Source: a bacterium (GTDB lineage Bacteria > Bacteroidota > Bacteroidia > NS11-12g > UBA955). Taken from it: a DNA stretch of 60,538 nucleotides. The notes under the pieces were generated by a model, which had not been told where the DNA came from, searched no databases, and was given only the letters and a program-made list of their open reading frames with translations. The position numbers and the translations under genes are program-made. Below are positions 17,665-26,380 of this stretch, piece after piece (positions within the stretch are counted from its first letter, which is position 1; the number at the start of each line of letters is the position of its first letter). The stretch is taken from positions 1 to 60,538 of the forward strand of contig JAQSCZ010000003.1 of assembly GCA_029945665.1 (NCBI GenBank). Direction: 5' to 3'.

Positions 17665-18356
17665 GGTGTACAAATACGAAATGCTTGGGCAGCTGCCTTC
17701 GAAATTAAAACAGAATTATTACTAGGAGACATGATATGGTGTTGAAGGTCCAATGGTATTTTTTGAATCCATTTTTCCAAATCAAACACAATGCAAATGG
17801 GCATTTGGTCGCAAGTATTTAAAACAATTTGTTGCATGGCTGAATATGGATATAAATAACCTCCCAAATGCAATTGAAAAAGTTGATTATTCGTTTTGCA
17901 TAAATTGCTTTTACCTTCTAGTTTTAAATTGATGTATCCGCTTTGCCACGACCAATACATGCCTTTGCTAGGATCTAAGTCGCCGCCCAATGCGCCAGCG
18001 TTACTGGTGATACTATCAATGCCTAAATTGAATTTTATTTGATTGTATTGTGTGTTTTGAGGCAATTTCAATGCAAAAAAAGAACTACTAGAATCACTGA
18101 TATCTATGAGATGAAAACTGTTCGTCTCAATCCAAATAGATTGATTGTTTAACAAGAGTTCGATGCCTGAAATATAATATCTAAGGGTGGTGATTTTAAT
18201 ACTGTCATGCTGGTTTAGTCTATAGATTGAATCTGTGCAAATTGTTTTAGAGTCACCGATAGCATGTTTAATCTGTATTTTTACAATACTGGATTGCGCA
18301 AATATTGTATTGAAAATTAAAACACAACAGAGAAATAAGAAAATCCCATGTTTCAT
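17652..18356 (-). CDS. mbnP: MbnP-family copper-binding protein
   Basis: 234 residues. Signal peptide 1-20. Family marks are TLRYYISGIELLL (about 57-69), LGIDSITSNAGALGGDLDPSKGMYWSWQSGYINLKLEG (about 111-148), LHLGG (about 162-166) and six Cys in the mature part (40, 153, 182, 188, 229, 232), fitting the four-Cys 'metallo-mystery pair' description. MbnP binds Cu(I) through a kynurenine made by MbnH; Trp135 or Trp137 in MYWSW is a candidate for the modified residue, which is inference. The start overlaps the previous gene (ATGA), and its end overlaps mbnH. Confidence 0.88.
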   Translation of the reverse strand: MKHGIFLFLCCVLIFNTIFAQSSIVKIQIKHAIGDSKTICTDSIYRLNQHDSIKITTLRYYISGIELLLNNQSIWIETNSFHLIDISDSSSSFFALKLPQNTQYNQIKFNLGIDSITSNAGALGGDLDPSKGMYWSWQSGYINLKLEGKSNLCKTNNQLFQLHLGGYLYPYSAMQQIVLNTCDQMPICIVFDLEKWIQKIPLDLQHHIMSPSNNSVLISKAAAQAFRICTPCEK

Positions 18357-18853
18357 CGAGGCCTATTTGGTTTATTGTCAGGCCTGAAATAATCTCGGAT
18401 TTCGTAAACTAAAGATTCGAATTTTTCTTGCTGTTCTGGCGTGCATATTTTTTTAAGTTCTGCAGCTTGTTCAATTCGCAATAATTCTATTTGGTATTCA
18501 TTATTTGATACACGCAAAGCAATTACTTTTGCTAAAATTTCATCGGACTCTTTTTTAAATATTTGCTCATTCATTGAATCGTGTTGTTTGCGAATTAATT
18601 CATGTAAAGCGTTTTCTTTTTTAAAAAACGAAGTTCTTAAATTGTTGAATTGCGAGACTTGATCTGTATTTAGATTCAGTTCTTTTTCGATGATGAATGA
18701 CACCTCACGGAATCCTTCTTTCCCGGGGTGTGGTGGGCGATGGCCTCGGTGATTGAAGTCTCGCCAAAGCATTGCTGCAAGAATTGAAATGTTCAGAATG
18801 GCTAATATCAAAACCAAACGTATTAATAACTTTTTTTGTTTAAAGATATCCAT
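18353..18853 (-). CDS. Spy/CpxP/CnrX-like periplasmic metal-sensor protein
   Basis: 166 residues. One N-terminal membrane anchor (about 10-30) is followed by a His/Pro-rich stretch (NHRGHRPPHPG) and a long helical domain (about 55-150: LNLNTDQVSQFNNLRTSFFKKENALHELIRKQ..CTPEQQEKFESLVYEI) of the Spy/CpxP/metal-resist type. Proteins of this fold include CnrX, which senses metal and releases an ECF sigma factor through its anti-sigma partner. The gene sits 3 bases after an anti-sigma-like gene, which suits a CnrX-type sensor, though a Spy-like chaperone cannot be excluded. It overlaps mbnP by four bases. Confidence 0.75.
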   Translation of the reverse strand: MDIFKQKKLLIRLVLILAILNISILAAMLWRDFNHRGHRPPHPGKEGFREVSFIIEKELNLNTDQVSQFNNLRTSFFKKENALHELIRKQHDSMNEQIFKKESDEILAKVIALRVSNNEYQIELLRIEQAAELKKICTPEQQEKFESLVYEIRDYFRPDNKPNRPR

Positions 18854-18856
18854 AAA

Positions 18857-19165
18857 TTAATTGGGATGAACGTTAGAGTTAATAAATAATTCACTTGAAA
18901 TAGTTTTAAGTTCACTGCTTCTTTCGGATGAATCAATGGGGTTATTGCTGACGGTTTTTACAAAAAATCCAATATTCAGAATAATAAATAACACAGCAAC
19001 AAAACTCACCTTGCCTGCAGTAAGGCCTCTGTTTTCAATTGAATTGTTTCGCGCCATTTTTTGCATTAGACGCGAATTCCATTCTTCATTAATGGGTCTA
19101 CTTTCAATGTTTTCAAATTGATTGATGATGTTTTCAACTTTATTATTTAAATCTGTTTCTTTCAT
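18857..19165 (-). CDS. Single-span membrane protein, probable anti-sigma factor
   Basis: 102 residues. A cytoplasmic N-terminus of about 48 residues (IINQFENIESRPINEEWNSRLMQKMARNN), one membrane helix (about 52-70, VSFVAVLFIILNIGFFV) and a short periplasmic tail. The size and layout match CnrY-type anti-sigma factors rather than zinc-dependent ones, as there is no HxxxCxxC. It lies between the ECF sigma gene (40-base gap) and the metal-sensor-like gene (3-base gap), the usual place for an anti-sigma. Its role is inferred from position and topology. Confidence 0.65.
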   Translation of the reverse strand: MKETDLNNKVENIINQFENIESRPINEEWNSRLMQKMARNNSIENRGLTAGKVSFVAVLFIILNIGFFVKTVSNNPIDSSERSSELKTISSELFINSNVHPN

Positions 19166-19205
19166 AACATAATGTTTTAGACGATTTTTGTTTTTGATTC
19201 TGGCG

Positions 19206-19778
19206 TTAAGATTGACTATTTTTAAGTATTTTATTTAACTTATCGCCTATTTTCTTTTTGCCACGGTAAATTAATGAATCCACAGAAACCACGGTTGTGC
19301 TCAAAATAGCTGCAATTTCTACATTTGAATAACCTTCAATTTTGCTAAGTGTAAACGCTATTCTCTGATTGTCAGGCAAAGTATTTAGGGCCTCACTGAT
19401 GCTGTTTGTTGTTTCATTCTCCTCCAGTTTTTTATCTGGTCTTAAGCCGCCGCTAAGCCAATACGCAATATCGTCAAGGTGCAGTAATTTGCCAACCGAA
19501 CTAATTCTCTTTTTTCTATTCCGTTTTTTTATTTCATCTAAGCTTTTGGTCACAGCAATGCGATATATCCAGGTTGATAGTTTCGATTGACCTTTAAATT
19601 CTTTGATAGATTGATAGACCTCAATAAACACTTCTTGTGATATATCCTCAGCATCTGCTTGGTCGAGCAGAAATTTAAAGCAGGTGTTATAAACTTGTTG
19701 TCTATGGGTTCTAACCAAATATTCGAATGCGGTCTTGTCACCTTGTTTCAATAGCGAAATTTGGACAGATTCTTCCAT
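19206..19778 (-). CDS. ECF-family RNA polymerase sigma factor
   Basis: 190 residues. Sigma-2 domain (about 14-85: EYLVRTHRQQVYNTCFKFL, AEDISQEVFIEVYQSI, KLSTWIYRIAVTKSLDEIKKR) and sigma-4 domain (about 130-185: LPDNQRIAFTLSKIEGYSNVEIAAILSTTVVSVDSLIYRGKKKI), with no sigma-3. It heads a six-gene operon of anti-sigma, sensor, MbnP, MbnH and YHYH genes. It is the only sigma factor in the window and so the first candidate reader of the AAAACC-N16-CGTATGT promoters at 405, 4389 and 9381. That element is not seen upstream of its own operon, so this link is unproven. Confidence 0.92.
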   Translation of the reverse strand: MEESVQISLLKQGDKTAFEYLVRTHRQQVYNTCFKFLLDQADAEDISQEVFIEVYQSIKEFKGQSKLSTWIYRIAVTKSLDEIKKRNRKKRISSVGKLLHLDDIAYWLSGGLRPDKKLEENETTNSISEALNTLPDNQRIAFTLSKIEGYSNVEIAAILSTTVVSVDSLIYRGKKKIGDKLNKILKNSQS

Positions 19779-19833
19779 GCTGGTTTAAGTGAGTAATGGC
19801 AACTATAAAATTCTAAGAATGCGAGTCGGTTTG

Positions 19834-19841
19834 CAAACATA
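19834..19841 (-). promoter_or_regulatory. -7 element upstream of the ECF sigma gene
   Basis: On the minus strand TATGTTTG is a perfect TAnnTTTG element about 55 bases before the sigma start. No TTTG lies at the right distance upstream, so the promoter is incomplete or activator-dependent. Confidence 0.4.
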
Positions 19842-19974
19842 CAAAAACAAATGCTTTCATGGTATTCAATTTAGCTTTGTTTAATTTCTGACCACGATCA
19901 TTTTTATGCTTGATAAGCATCATTCAATTGTTGCATTTCAAGTGATATTTTTGAATCCTAAAAAAATAAAGAAA

Positions 19975-20784
19975 ATGAATCAAGCGCTAAATAATTTATA
20001 CGACTTAAATGGTAAAACTGCTATTGTAACAGGCGGTGCTATGGGTATTGGTGGTGGAATTGCCAAAAGATTGGCCGAAGCTGGTGCTAGTATATTCATA
20101 GCCGATATTGTGAACGAATCGGAAGCGAAAATTACGTTGGATGAAATACGCGAAAAAGGGGGGAAGGTAACCTATTTGCAGGTTGATTTAACCCAAATGG
20201 AAAGCATTGATAATGTAATTGAAAAAACATTAGTTGCTTATGGCGACATTGATATTTTGGTTAATAATGCCGGTATTTTTAAATATTTGCCTGTAACTTA
20301 TCTTACTGAAGAATTATGGGATAAAACCATCAATTTAAATTTGAAAGCACTAACCTTTTTAACAAAAGCGGTAGTTAATATTATGATTTCTAAAAAGCAT
20401 GGTGGTCGCATCATAAATATTTCTTCCGTTGATAGTTTAAAACCAAGTGGATATTTAGCAATTTATGATGCTTCCAAAGGTGGTGTTAGAATGGTTACGC
20501 GATCGTTCGCAAAAGAAGTTGGAAAATATGGTATAACTGTTAATGATATTGCACCAGGAGGAATTAATACACCAGGGGCCTCAAAAATAATGGGAGATAA
20601 TGTTACACCAGAAGAGATAAATGCGATGAAAGCAGGGATGACACAATTTATTAATACCTTGCCCTTACAAAGAATGGGAGAACCCGAAGATATCGCCAAT
20701 GCTGCTTTGTTCTTAGCAAGCAGTGCATCGGCTTATATGACTGGCTCTACAATGCTAGTGGATGGCGGATTAATGCTGATGTAA
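19975..20784 (+). CDS. Short-chain dehydrogenase/reductase (SDR)
   Basis: 269 residues from the ATG at 19975; an ATG 69 bases upstream would add a non-homologous extension. Classical SDR fold with cofactor motif TGGAMGIGGG (about 17-26), NNAG (about 94-97) and a catalytic Ser with YDASK (Tyr and Lys spaced by three). ADIVNE after the second strand suggests NAD(H) preference (inference). The C-terminal YMTGSTMLVDGG closes the fold. It oxidises or reduces an alcohol or ketone of unknown identity in the cytoplasm. It stands alone, followed by a shared terminator. Confidence 0.85.
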   Translation: MNQALNNLYDLNGKTAIVTGGAMGIGGGIAKRLAEAGASIFIADIVNESEAKITLDEIREKGGKVTYLQVDLTQMESIDNVIEKTLVAYGDIDILVNNAGIFKYLPVTYLTEELWDKTINLNLKALTFLTKAVVNIMISKKHGGRIINISSVDSLKPSGYLAIYDASKGGVRMVTRSFAKEVGKYGITVNDIAPGGINTPGASKIMGDNVTPEEINAMKAGMTQFINTLPLQRMGEPEDIANAALFLASSASAYMTGSTMLVDGGLMLM

Positions 20785-20810
20785 AAATCGCTTTCAGTTT
20801 GCATAAAAAA

Positions 20811-20846
20811 AAGCACCAGTTCACTTTGAAAAGGTGCTTATTTTGT
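20811..20846. terminator. Bidirectional terminator between SDR and DUF6069 genes
   Basis: AAGCACC (20811-20817) and GGTGCTT (20833-20839), with A-rich sequence before and T-rich after. It serves both convergent genes. Confidence 0.75.
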
Positions 20847-20850
20847 TTTT

Positions 20851-21261
20851 TTAAAGGTTGCTTGTTTTAGCTTTTTTGATAAAATACAAGAGGTAGATTA
20901 CAATTACCAAGTGCATTAAATCTAAGCCAAATGCAAATCCCAGTGTAACATTTGGAATGCTAAATGGACTGAATAAGGAAAGGATTACCAATACAATGGA
21001 TAAGATACTAAAGTTTCTGTAACCTTTGTTCGAATACTTTTCAAATAAGAAAAATACAAACGCAGCAATCATCGTAGGTAAGATACTAGATATTAAAACA
21101 GGAACAATGGTGAGGTTGGTGTCTTTATCAATAAAAATGGAATCTGTAAAGATGCCAATTGACTTAAAGATAAAAAAAATGATAGCATTTGTTAAAGCTG
21201 CTGCGATTGCTGTGAATAGGCCCGCTTTAAGCGATTGGCCAAGGGTTAATTTTGTTTGCAT
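20851..21261 (-). CDS. Four-helix membrane protein, probably DUF6069 family
   Basis: 136 residues with four hydrophobic helices (about 12-34, 50-70, 82-100, 108-128) and short loops. Length and topology fit DUF6069; function unknown. The upstream region holds a TTGTA-TG-TACAA palindrome (21293-21304) that also occurs at the marR promoter, so MarR probably controls this gene. Confidence 0.6.
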   Translation of the reverse strand: MQTKLTLGQSLKAGLFTAIAAALTNAIIFFIFKSIGIFTDSIFIDKDTNLTIVPVLISSILPTMIAAFVFFLFEKYSNKGYRNFSILSIVLVILSLFSPFSIPNVTLGFAFGLDLMHLVIVIYLLYFIKKAKTSNL

Positions 21262-21292
21262 TTTTGATTTGATTAAATTGTATGTATTAAAA

Positions 21293-21304
21293 TTGTATGT
21301 ACAA
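21293..21304. promoter_or_regulatory. Candidate MarR operator upstream of the DUF6069 gene
   Basis: TTGTATGTACAA (5-bp arms, 2-base centre), with a further TTGTATGTA half at 21278-21286. It has the same arms as the site at the marR promoter (21798-21809). Confidence 0.5.
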
Positions 21305-21322
21305 GTAATATTTCAAATTTTT

Positions 21323-21775
21323 TTAACCTCTCAATTGGTCAAGCCACGCATTCATTAAACGGGCATTCTCTTCACCTAATACCTTTAATGAAGCATAAGG
21401 TTCTGACGAAGAGGGGTTAAATGCATCGAGCAGTTCTAAGCCTTGCTGGGTAATTTTAATATTGACCAAGCGGCGATCTTGCGCATTTTCGGTCCGACTA
21501 ACCAATTTTTTTTCTACAAGTTTGTCTACAATGCGTGTTGCATTAGAGGCTTTGTCAATCATTCTTTGTGTGATTTCCTGATTGCAATAGCTTTCTGGAT
21601 AACGGCCCTTCAAAATTCTTAAAACATTGTACTGATGAGGTGTGATGCCCATTGGTTTTAATTTTTCTGCAAACAAGGCATTCATATAGCTGCTGGTTAC
21701 ATTGATGTTCAGTATAAGCTTTTGGAACTCATCCTTAAATGGCTTTGTTTGCTTTAACTCATCTTCCAATCGCAT
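21323..21775 (-). CDS. MarR-family transcriptional regulator
   Basis: 150 residues. A winged helix-turn-helix spans about 40-125, with recognition region EITQRMIDKASNATRIVDKLVEKKLVSRTENAQDRRLVNIKIT containing the family wing signature DRR. Helices at both ends form the dimer interface. MarR proteins repress neighbouring genes and respond to small phenolics or oxidants. The gene overlaps none of its neighbours, and it lies 61 bases upstream of the DUF6069 gene on the same strand. Its own promoter and the DUF6069 leader share TTGTA-N2-TACAA. Confidence 0.88.
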   Translation of the reverse strand: MRLEDELKQTKPFKDEFQKLILNINVTSSYMNALFAEKLKPMGITPHQYNVLRILKGRYPESYCNQEITQRMIDKASNATRIVDKLVEKKLVSRTENAQDRRLVNIKITQQGLELLDAFNPSSSEPYASLKVLGEENARLMNAWLDQLRG

Positions 21776-21779
21776 TCTG

Positions 21780-21809
21780 CAAATATAGGTTTATTATTTG
21801 TAGGTACAA
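21780..21809 (-). promoter_or_regulatory. marR promoter with overlapping operator
   Basis: Minus strand: TTG (21809-21807), 19 bases, TATATTTG (21787-21780), five bases before the marR start. A TTGTAGGTACAA palindrome (21798-21809) covers the -33 box, which is well placed for autorepression. The leader is almost absent. Confidence 0.6.
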
Positions 21810-21951
21810 TTAATATAAAAAGTATTTTCTACTGGTTTGATAGGACACTGCTAAAAATGAAACCTTTTCGCCTTTTGTTTTTATTGCATCTTGACCTGTC
21901 GTGAAATTTTTATTCGTCAATTTTAGCATTATAATTTAGCAACTATTGCCT

Positions 21952-22431
21952 TCAATCGTTTGATGCTATGCAAACGGGACGATGCTTAACAGGGAAATTG
22001 CATGAGTTGGCTATAAAACATTTCTCATTGGCTCTTTGATGCAGACTATTGGCAAGGTCAATTTGATTTGGGTTGGTAATAGTTACGCTTGGATTTAATG
22101 TCACTTCTTTAAAATAACCTCCACCGCCTTCCTTCTCAATCATTAGGCCTTCGGCCTGATCTACATAGGCTGTTACAACTATGCCATTATCTGCACAGAA
22201 ATGTAAAAACCATAACATGTGGCAAGAACTTAATGCATATAAGAGCATATCCTCTGGATTGTGTTTGGTGCCGTCGCCTCTAAAAGGTGTATCCGCCGAA
22301 CAAAGGATATCTAATTTATGTTCGATCGATAGGGTATGGTTTCTATTGTATGAGCTATAAGTGGCTGTTCCTTCACCCTTATTGCCTGTCCATATCACTT
22401 TATTGGTATATTTATGTTCTTTTTGTGACAT
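21952..22431 (-). CDS. OsmC/Ohr-family peroxidase-like protein
   Basis: 159 residues from the ATG at 22431. Longer readings run through the promoter and add an unrelated hydrophobic stretch. OsmC fold with the two redox Cys, Cys70 (LSSCHMLWFL) and Cys154 (HRPVCIA), and FRGDGTKHNPEDMLLYALS. These proteins reduce organic hydroperoxides in the cytoplasm. It lies 176 bases upstream of marR on the same strand and may belong to the same oxidant response, but no TTGTA-N2-TACAA site was seen at its promoter. Confidence 0.85.
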   Translation of the reverse strand: MSQKEHKYTNKVIWTGNKGEGTATYSSYNRNHTLSIEHKLDILCSADTPFRGDGTKHNPEDMLLYALSSCHMLWFLHFCADNGIVVTAYVDQAEGLMIEKEGGGGYFKEVTLNPSVTITNPNQIDLANSLHQRANEKCFIANSCNFPVKHRPVCIASND

Positions 22432-22455
22432 TTTTGTATTCTGAATTTTAGAATT

Positions 22456-22463
22456 CAAATGTA
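22456..22463 (-). promoter_or_regulatory. -7 element of the OsmC gene
   Basis: TACATTTG on the minus strand, 24 bases before the ATG at 22431. It supports the shorter start. No clear -33 box. Confidence 0.45.
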
Positions 22464-22582
22464 TTATATAATGCATGAAATTGTCATTTACTTGTAAAAT
22501 TTCTTTGAGAAAAAATAATTTAACAAGAATTAATGCATGCTTCAATAAAATGCTAATATCTTCGACAATTAATTGAAATTAA

Positions 22583-25500
22583 ATGCTTAGAAACAAACTA
22601 TTTTTAATTTTATATGTGTTTTTTTTACAGCATTCTTTCAGTCAAGGAATAAGTGGAAAGGATTTTTGGGTCACTTTTCTGGAGCCAGATCTGCCTTGTC
22701 AGCCACCATTTTCAATTCCGCCAGTTCAACTTTGGGAGGACGATACTTTAGAATTATACATTTTGTCGCCATTTGCAGCAAAAGTTACCATCGAGGCAAA
22801 AGAAAATAACCCAATTGGATCTGGTATTACCTACAATTTTTCACAAACTATTAACCTTCAACCTAATGTAATTAAATACTTTAGGTTGCCTTCTTCTCTA
22901 GCCTGTCATACATTGTATTCCGATTATAAAACCAATAACGGGGTACATATTTTTTCTGATAGTGCAATTAAAGTCAATGCCGTTACGCGCTACCGAACAT
23001 ACAAAGAAGCCACCACTGTAATGCCTTCTGAATCTATTCCATTGAGTCCTGAGTATTTTGTAACCACCAATACCGATCAATTGACTTGGTCGTGTTACGG
23101 TAATATAAATCACAAACCTGCTCGTTCAGGTGAATTTGCAATTGTTGGCATAGCTGATCAATCGATTATCGAGGTTTTGCCAATTGGAAACTCCACTTTA
23201 AGAAATACCCGCAAAGGCATTCCATTTGTAGTCATTTTGAAAAAGGGCGAAACTTTTGGTTATGTTAGCAACGATAGCGACCTAACTGGATCTGTCATTC
23301 GTTCACGCGATGCTGTTTCCAAATTTGCCGTATTTGCTGGAAATCGCCTTTCCTACTCATTAGAAAAAGGAGCCAATGGTAATTTCTGCAAAAGCAATAT
23401 GGGGCATACCTATGAGCAAATGTTTCCAACACTCACTTGGGGGCTGTCCTATACGGCCTTGCCACTCAAGGACAATAGTGGTTATTATACTAAAATTGTT
23501 GCCGCAGAAAATAATACCAAAGTTTATATAAATGGTACTTTTTATCAAGTCCTTCAGCAAGGCGAAAATTTCAAATATAATGTTACCACAGATACTGCAA
23601 TAAATATAAGTGCAGATAAACAGATAGCTGTTACCCAATTTACAAAAGGTGCCACTTGCAATGGACATTCCGCTCCAAAATCTGTTTTTGGTGGGATTTC
23701 TCAAATTCAAATTATCCCAGACGAACAATGGTCGACCCAAGCCAATGTATTTGGCATTTGGCCAGCCAAATTTAGTAGAAATTTTTTTGAAAATTATTTA
23801 AATGTATTGGTCAATTTAGCAGATACGGCATCTTTTAAAATAAACGGAAAATCGCTTCCATCCTCCGTTTGGAAAATAAGTTCTAACTTAAATGGGAAGT
23901 GTTATGCTCAAATTTTAATTGATAGTATTAACTATAAATTAACAAGCTCAAAAGGTTTTATCTCCTACGTTTATGGATATGGGCCAGGGGATGGTTATGC
24001 ATTTGCAGCTTCATCTAATTTTAAAACACTTCAAAATAACTTTTTTTGGAATGCGCAATGTAAGTCCGAACTAATTACATTCACCGCCAATGGATTAGAC
24101 AGTTTTACCAATTATAACTGGTATTTTGGTGATAATTCTGCAAAGCAATTTGGAAAAGTAGTACAAAAAAAATATACAGATACCGGGTGGTTCAATATCG
24201 TAATGACTTGTCAACATATACGAACAAATGCCATCGATTCTGTTACAAAAAAAGTCTATATTGCTAGTTCTGGCATTGGACCAGTGCTCATTAAGGATAC
24301 CGCAGTATGTGGCCTTCCTCAGTTTGCCGTTTTTGCAAAGGGTTTTGATTCTGATAATGTATATGTCTGGAACGATGGCCATCCAAACTATTATAAAGGT
24401 ATTAAAGGAGCGGGTCAATATTGGTTGAAAATAACAGAACGCAACGGCTGTATTTATGTTGACACACTGAATGTGGTTAGTTATCCAAAGCCGTTTTCGA
24501 ATTTTAGTGTCAATGATTCTGTACTTTGTTTGAATCAAAACAAGTCAATACAGTTTACTAATTTATCAACTTCTTTAGATTCGGTGGTATCCTATAAATG
24601 GAATTTTGGTGATACGGTGCTTACAGATACAAGTCATTTAATTTCTCATTTGTATAAGCATACTGGCACTTATTTAAGTCATTTAACGGTTCGCACTTAT
24701 CGCGGTTGTGAGCACGATACAACTTTGCGAATTAGGATACTAAAATCACCAAAAGCGAATTTTTCATTGAGTGATTCTGTTAGATGTTTGGCCAATAATC
24801 AATTTGTCCTATTAAATACCTCTACAACCGATACTGGAGTTTTAGTCGCTAAAATATGGGCGATTTCTGATGGAAGTAACATTGCAAATAAAGACACAAT
24901 CAATAAAACTTTTTCGAATGGAGGAATTCAAAAAATTGTATTAAATGTAACCAATACGTTAGGCTGTTCTGATAGTATTATTAAATATGTAAAAATAAAT
25001 AAAACGCCTTTGGTTGAATTTGTTTCATCTGCTTATTCAAATTGTTTAAGTTCACAAAATTTTGAGTTTAATTATATTCCCAATATTGCCAATGATTCCA
25101 TCATTCTAAAGACTTGGTTCTATGGGTCAGATAGTTTGCAACAAAGCAATAATTTAACAGGTGTTAAATTCTCCATGGTCGGTACACATTCAATTAAACT
25201 AAAGTTAAAAAGTAGGGAAGGATGTGAGGCAGTGCTTTCTAAATTAATCAGTGTTAATGCAGAACCAAAAGCAATCATAACAGTTAATGATAGTGTGCAA
25301 TGTTTAGGTTCAAATACTTTCAATTTTACAAATACCTCAGCAATATCATCGGGGCAAATAGCCAGCCATCAATGGGATTTTGGTGACCTAAGTTTTTCAT
25401 CACTGTCTCAACCAACGAATAAAACATATACCAATTCAGGGATTTACAATGTCCAATATTTGGTGATCTCCGATTCAAACTGCAGAGACAGTGCAAATTT

Positions 25501-26293
25501 AAAACTAGTCGTTCTGGCCAATCCCAAATTAAGTTCACCAATAGCTAAGGCCGGATGTATGAATGATAGCGTTTTGTTCACTGTAAACCCCGCCTCAGGC
25601 AGTGGTATAATTAATGCCTATGCCTGGACTTTTGGTGATGGCTTTGTTGGAACTGCTCAAAACATGAAATATTTATACACTGCGGCAGGGAACTATAATG
25701 CAAAAGTAACCGCATCAAATGTCTTAAATTGCAGAGATAGTGCATTTGTTAATTTAAAAATTGTAGAAAATCCAAAAGCAGATTTTGTATTTGTTCATTA
25801 CAATCGCGACAATGCTGGCATTAGATTTTTATTTTTAGATCGTTCCGATAAAGCCACTAATTGGCAATGGCAATTTGGCAATTTGGGAAATTCAATTTTA
25901 AAGGACCCCGATTATTTTTTCTCCGATACTGGTTCTGTTGCAGTGAGATTAATTGTTTCTAATCAAAATATTTGTTACGATACCATCGAACGAATAATCC
26001 CTATTTTAGATAAAATTGATTTTTACTTTCCCAATGCATTTACACCCAACGGTAATGGCTTAAATGATGGTTTTGGTTTGTCTGTTTCTCAATATAATTT
26101 GGTGAAGGATTTCCGCCTTCAAGTATACAATCGCTGGGGTGAAAAACTATTTGAATCAAATAATAAATCAACCCAATGGTTGATTCCAGACAATGAAAAT
26201 ATATTACAAGGCGTTTATATCTACAAAGCGGCTATAAGAGATATTTATAATATTTACCACGATATAAAAGGTGTGGTAGAGGTGATTAGGTAG
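22583..26293 (+). CDS. Giant surface protein: IgGFc-binding domain, PKD repeats, CHU_C/T9SS type B domain
   Basis: 1236 residues. Signal peptide 1-20. An IgGFc-binding-like domain fills about 22-490 (GKDFWVTFL, TTVMPSESIPLSPEYFVTT, FAIVGIADQSIIEVLP, HTYEQMFPT, AVTQFTKG). PKD and PKD-like beta-sandwich repeats follow (about 500-1135, e.g. YNWYFGDNSAK, YKWNFGDT, HQWDFGDL, YAWTFGDG), and the last 90 residues are a gliding-motility-type C-terminal domain (FYFPNAFTPNGNGLNDGF..VYNRWGEKLFES..LQGVYIYKA). It should be exported by T9SS type B and act as an adhesin or mucin-like binder. It is paralogous to the next gene. Confidence 0.9.
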   Translation: MLRNKLFLILYVFFLQHSFSQGISGKDFWVTFLEPDLPCQPPFSIPPVQLWEDDTLELYILSPFAAKVTIEAKENNPIGSGITYNFSQTINLQPNVIKYFRLPSSLACHTLYSDYKTNNGVHIFSDSAIKVNAVTRYRTYKEATTVMPSESIPLSPEYFVTTNTDQLTWSCYGNINHKPARSGEFAIVGIADQSIIEVLPIGNSTLRNTRKGIPFVVILKKGETFGYVSNDSDLTGSVIRSRDAVSKFAVFAGNRLSYSLEKGANGNFCKSNMGHTYEQMFPTLTWGLSYTALPLKDNSGYYTKIVAAENNTKVYINGTFYQVLQQGENFKYNVTTDTAINISADKQIAVTQFTKGATCNGHSAPKSVFGGISQIQIIPDEQWSTQANVFGIWPAKFSRNFFENYLNVLVNLADTASFKINGKSLPSSVWKISSNLNGKCYAQILIDSINYKLTSSKGFISYVYGYGPGDGYAFAASSNFKTLQNNFFWNAQCKSELITFTANGLDSFTNYNWYFGDNSAKQFGKVVQKKYTDTGWFNIVMTCQHIRTNAIDSVTKKVYIASSGIGPVLIKDTAVCGLPQFAVFAKGFDSDNVYVWNDGHPNYYKGIKGAGQYWLKITERNGCIYVDTLNVVSYPKPFSNFSVNDSVLCLNQNKSIQFTNLSTSLDSVVSYKWNFGDTVLTDTSHLISHLYKHTGTYLSHLTVRTYRGCEHDTTLRIRILKSPKANFSLSDSVRCLANNQFVLLNTSTTDTGVLVAKIWAISDGSNIANKDTINKTFSNGGIQKIVLNVTNTLGCSDSIIKYVKINKTPLVEFVSSAYSNCLSSQNFEFNYIPNIANDSIILKTWFYGSDSLQQSNNLTGVKFSMVGTHSIKLKLKSREGCEAVLSKLISVNAEPKAIITVNDSVQCLGSNTFNFTNTSAISSGQIASHQWDFGDLSFSSLSQPTNKTYTNSGIYNVQYLVISDSNCRDSANLKLVVLANPKLSSPIAKAGCMNDSVLFTVNPASGSGIINAYAWTFGDGFVGTAQNMKYLYTAAGNYNAKVTASNVLNCRDSAFVNLKIVENPKADFVFVHYNRDNAGIRFLFLDRSDKATNWQWQFGNLGNSILKDPDYFFSDTGSVAVRLIVSNQNICYDTIERIIPILDKIDFYFPNAFTPNGNGLNDGFGLSVSQYNLVKDFRLQVYNRWGEKLFESNNKSTQWLIPDNENILQGVYIYKAAIRDIYNIYHDIKGVVEVIR

Positions 26294-26380
26294 TTTGATA
26301 TTCTGGCTTGTAACTGCATTTAAATGAGTATTTTTATATTCTCAAATAATTGTTATATATTCGTATTTAGGATTTGCGAT

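Noticed and set aside
19779-19905. A copy of AAAACC-N16-CGTATGT upstream of the ECF sigma operon
   Set aside because: AAACC and GTATGT both occur here on the minus strand but in the wrong order and spacing, so autoregulation by that element is not supported.
26324-26380. Upstream start for the second giant PKD protein
   Set aside because: The extra 19 residues precede a good signal peptide and match nothing in the paralogue.
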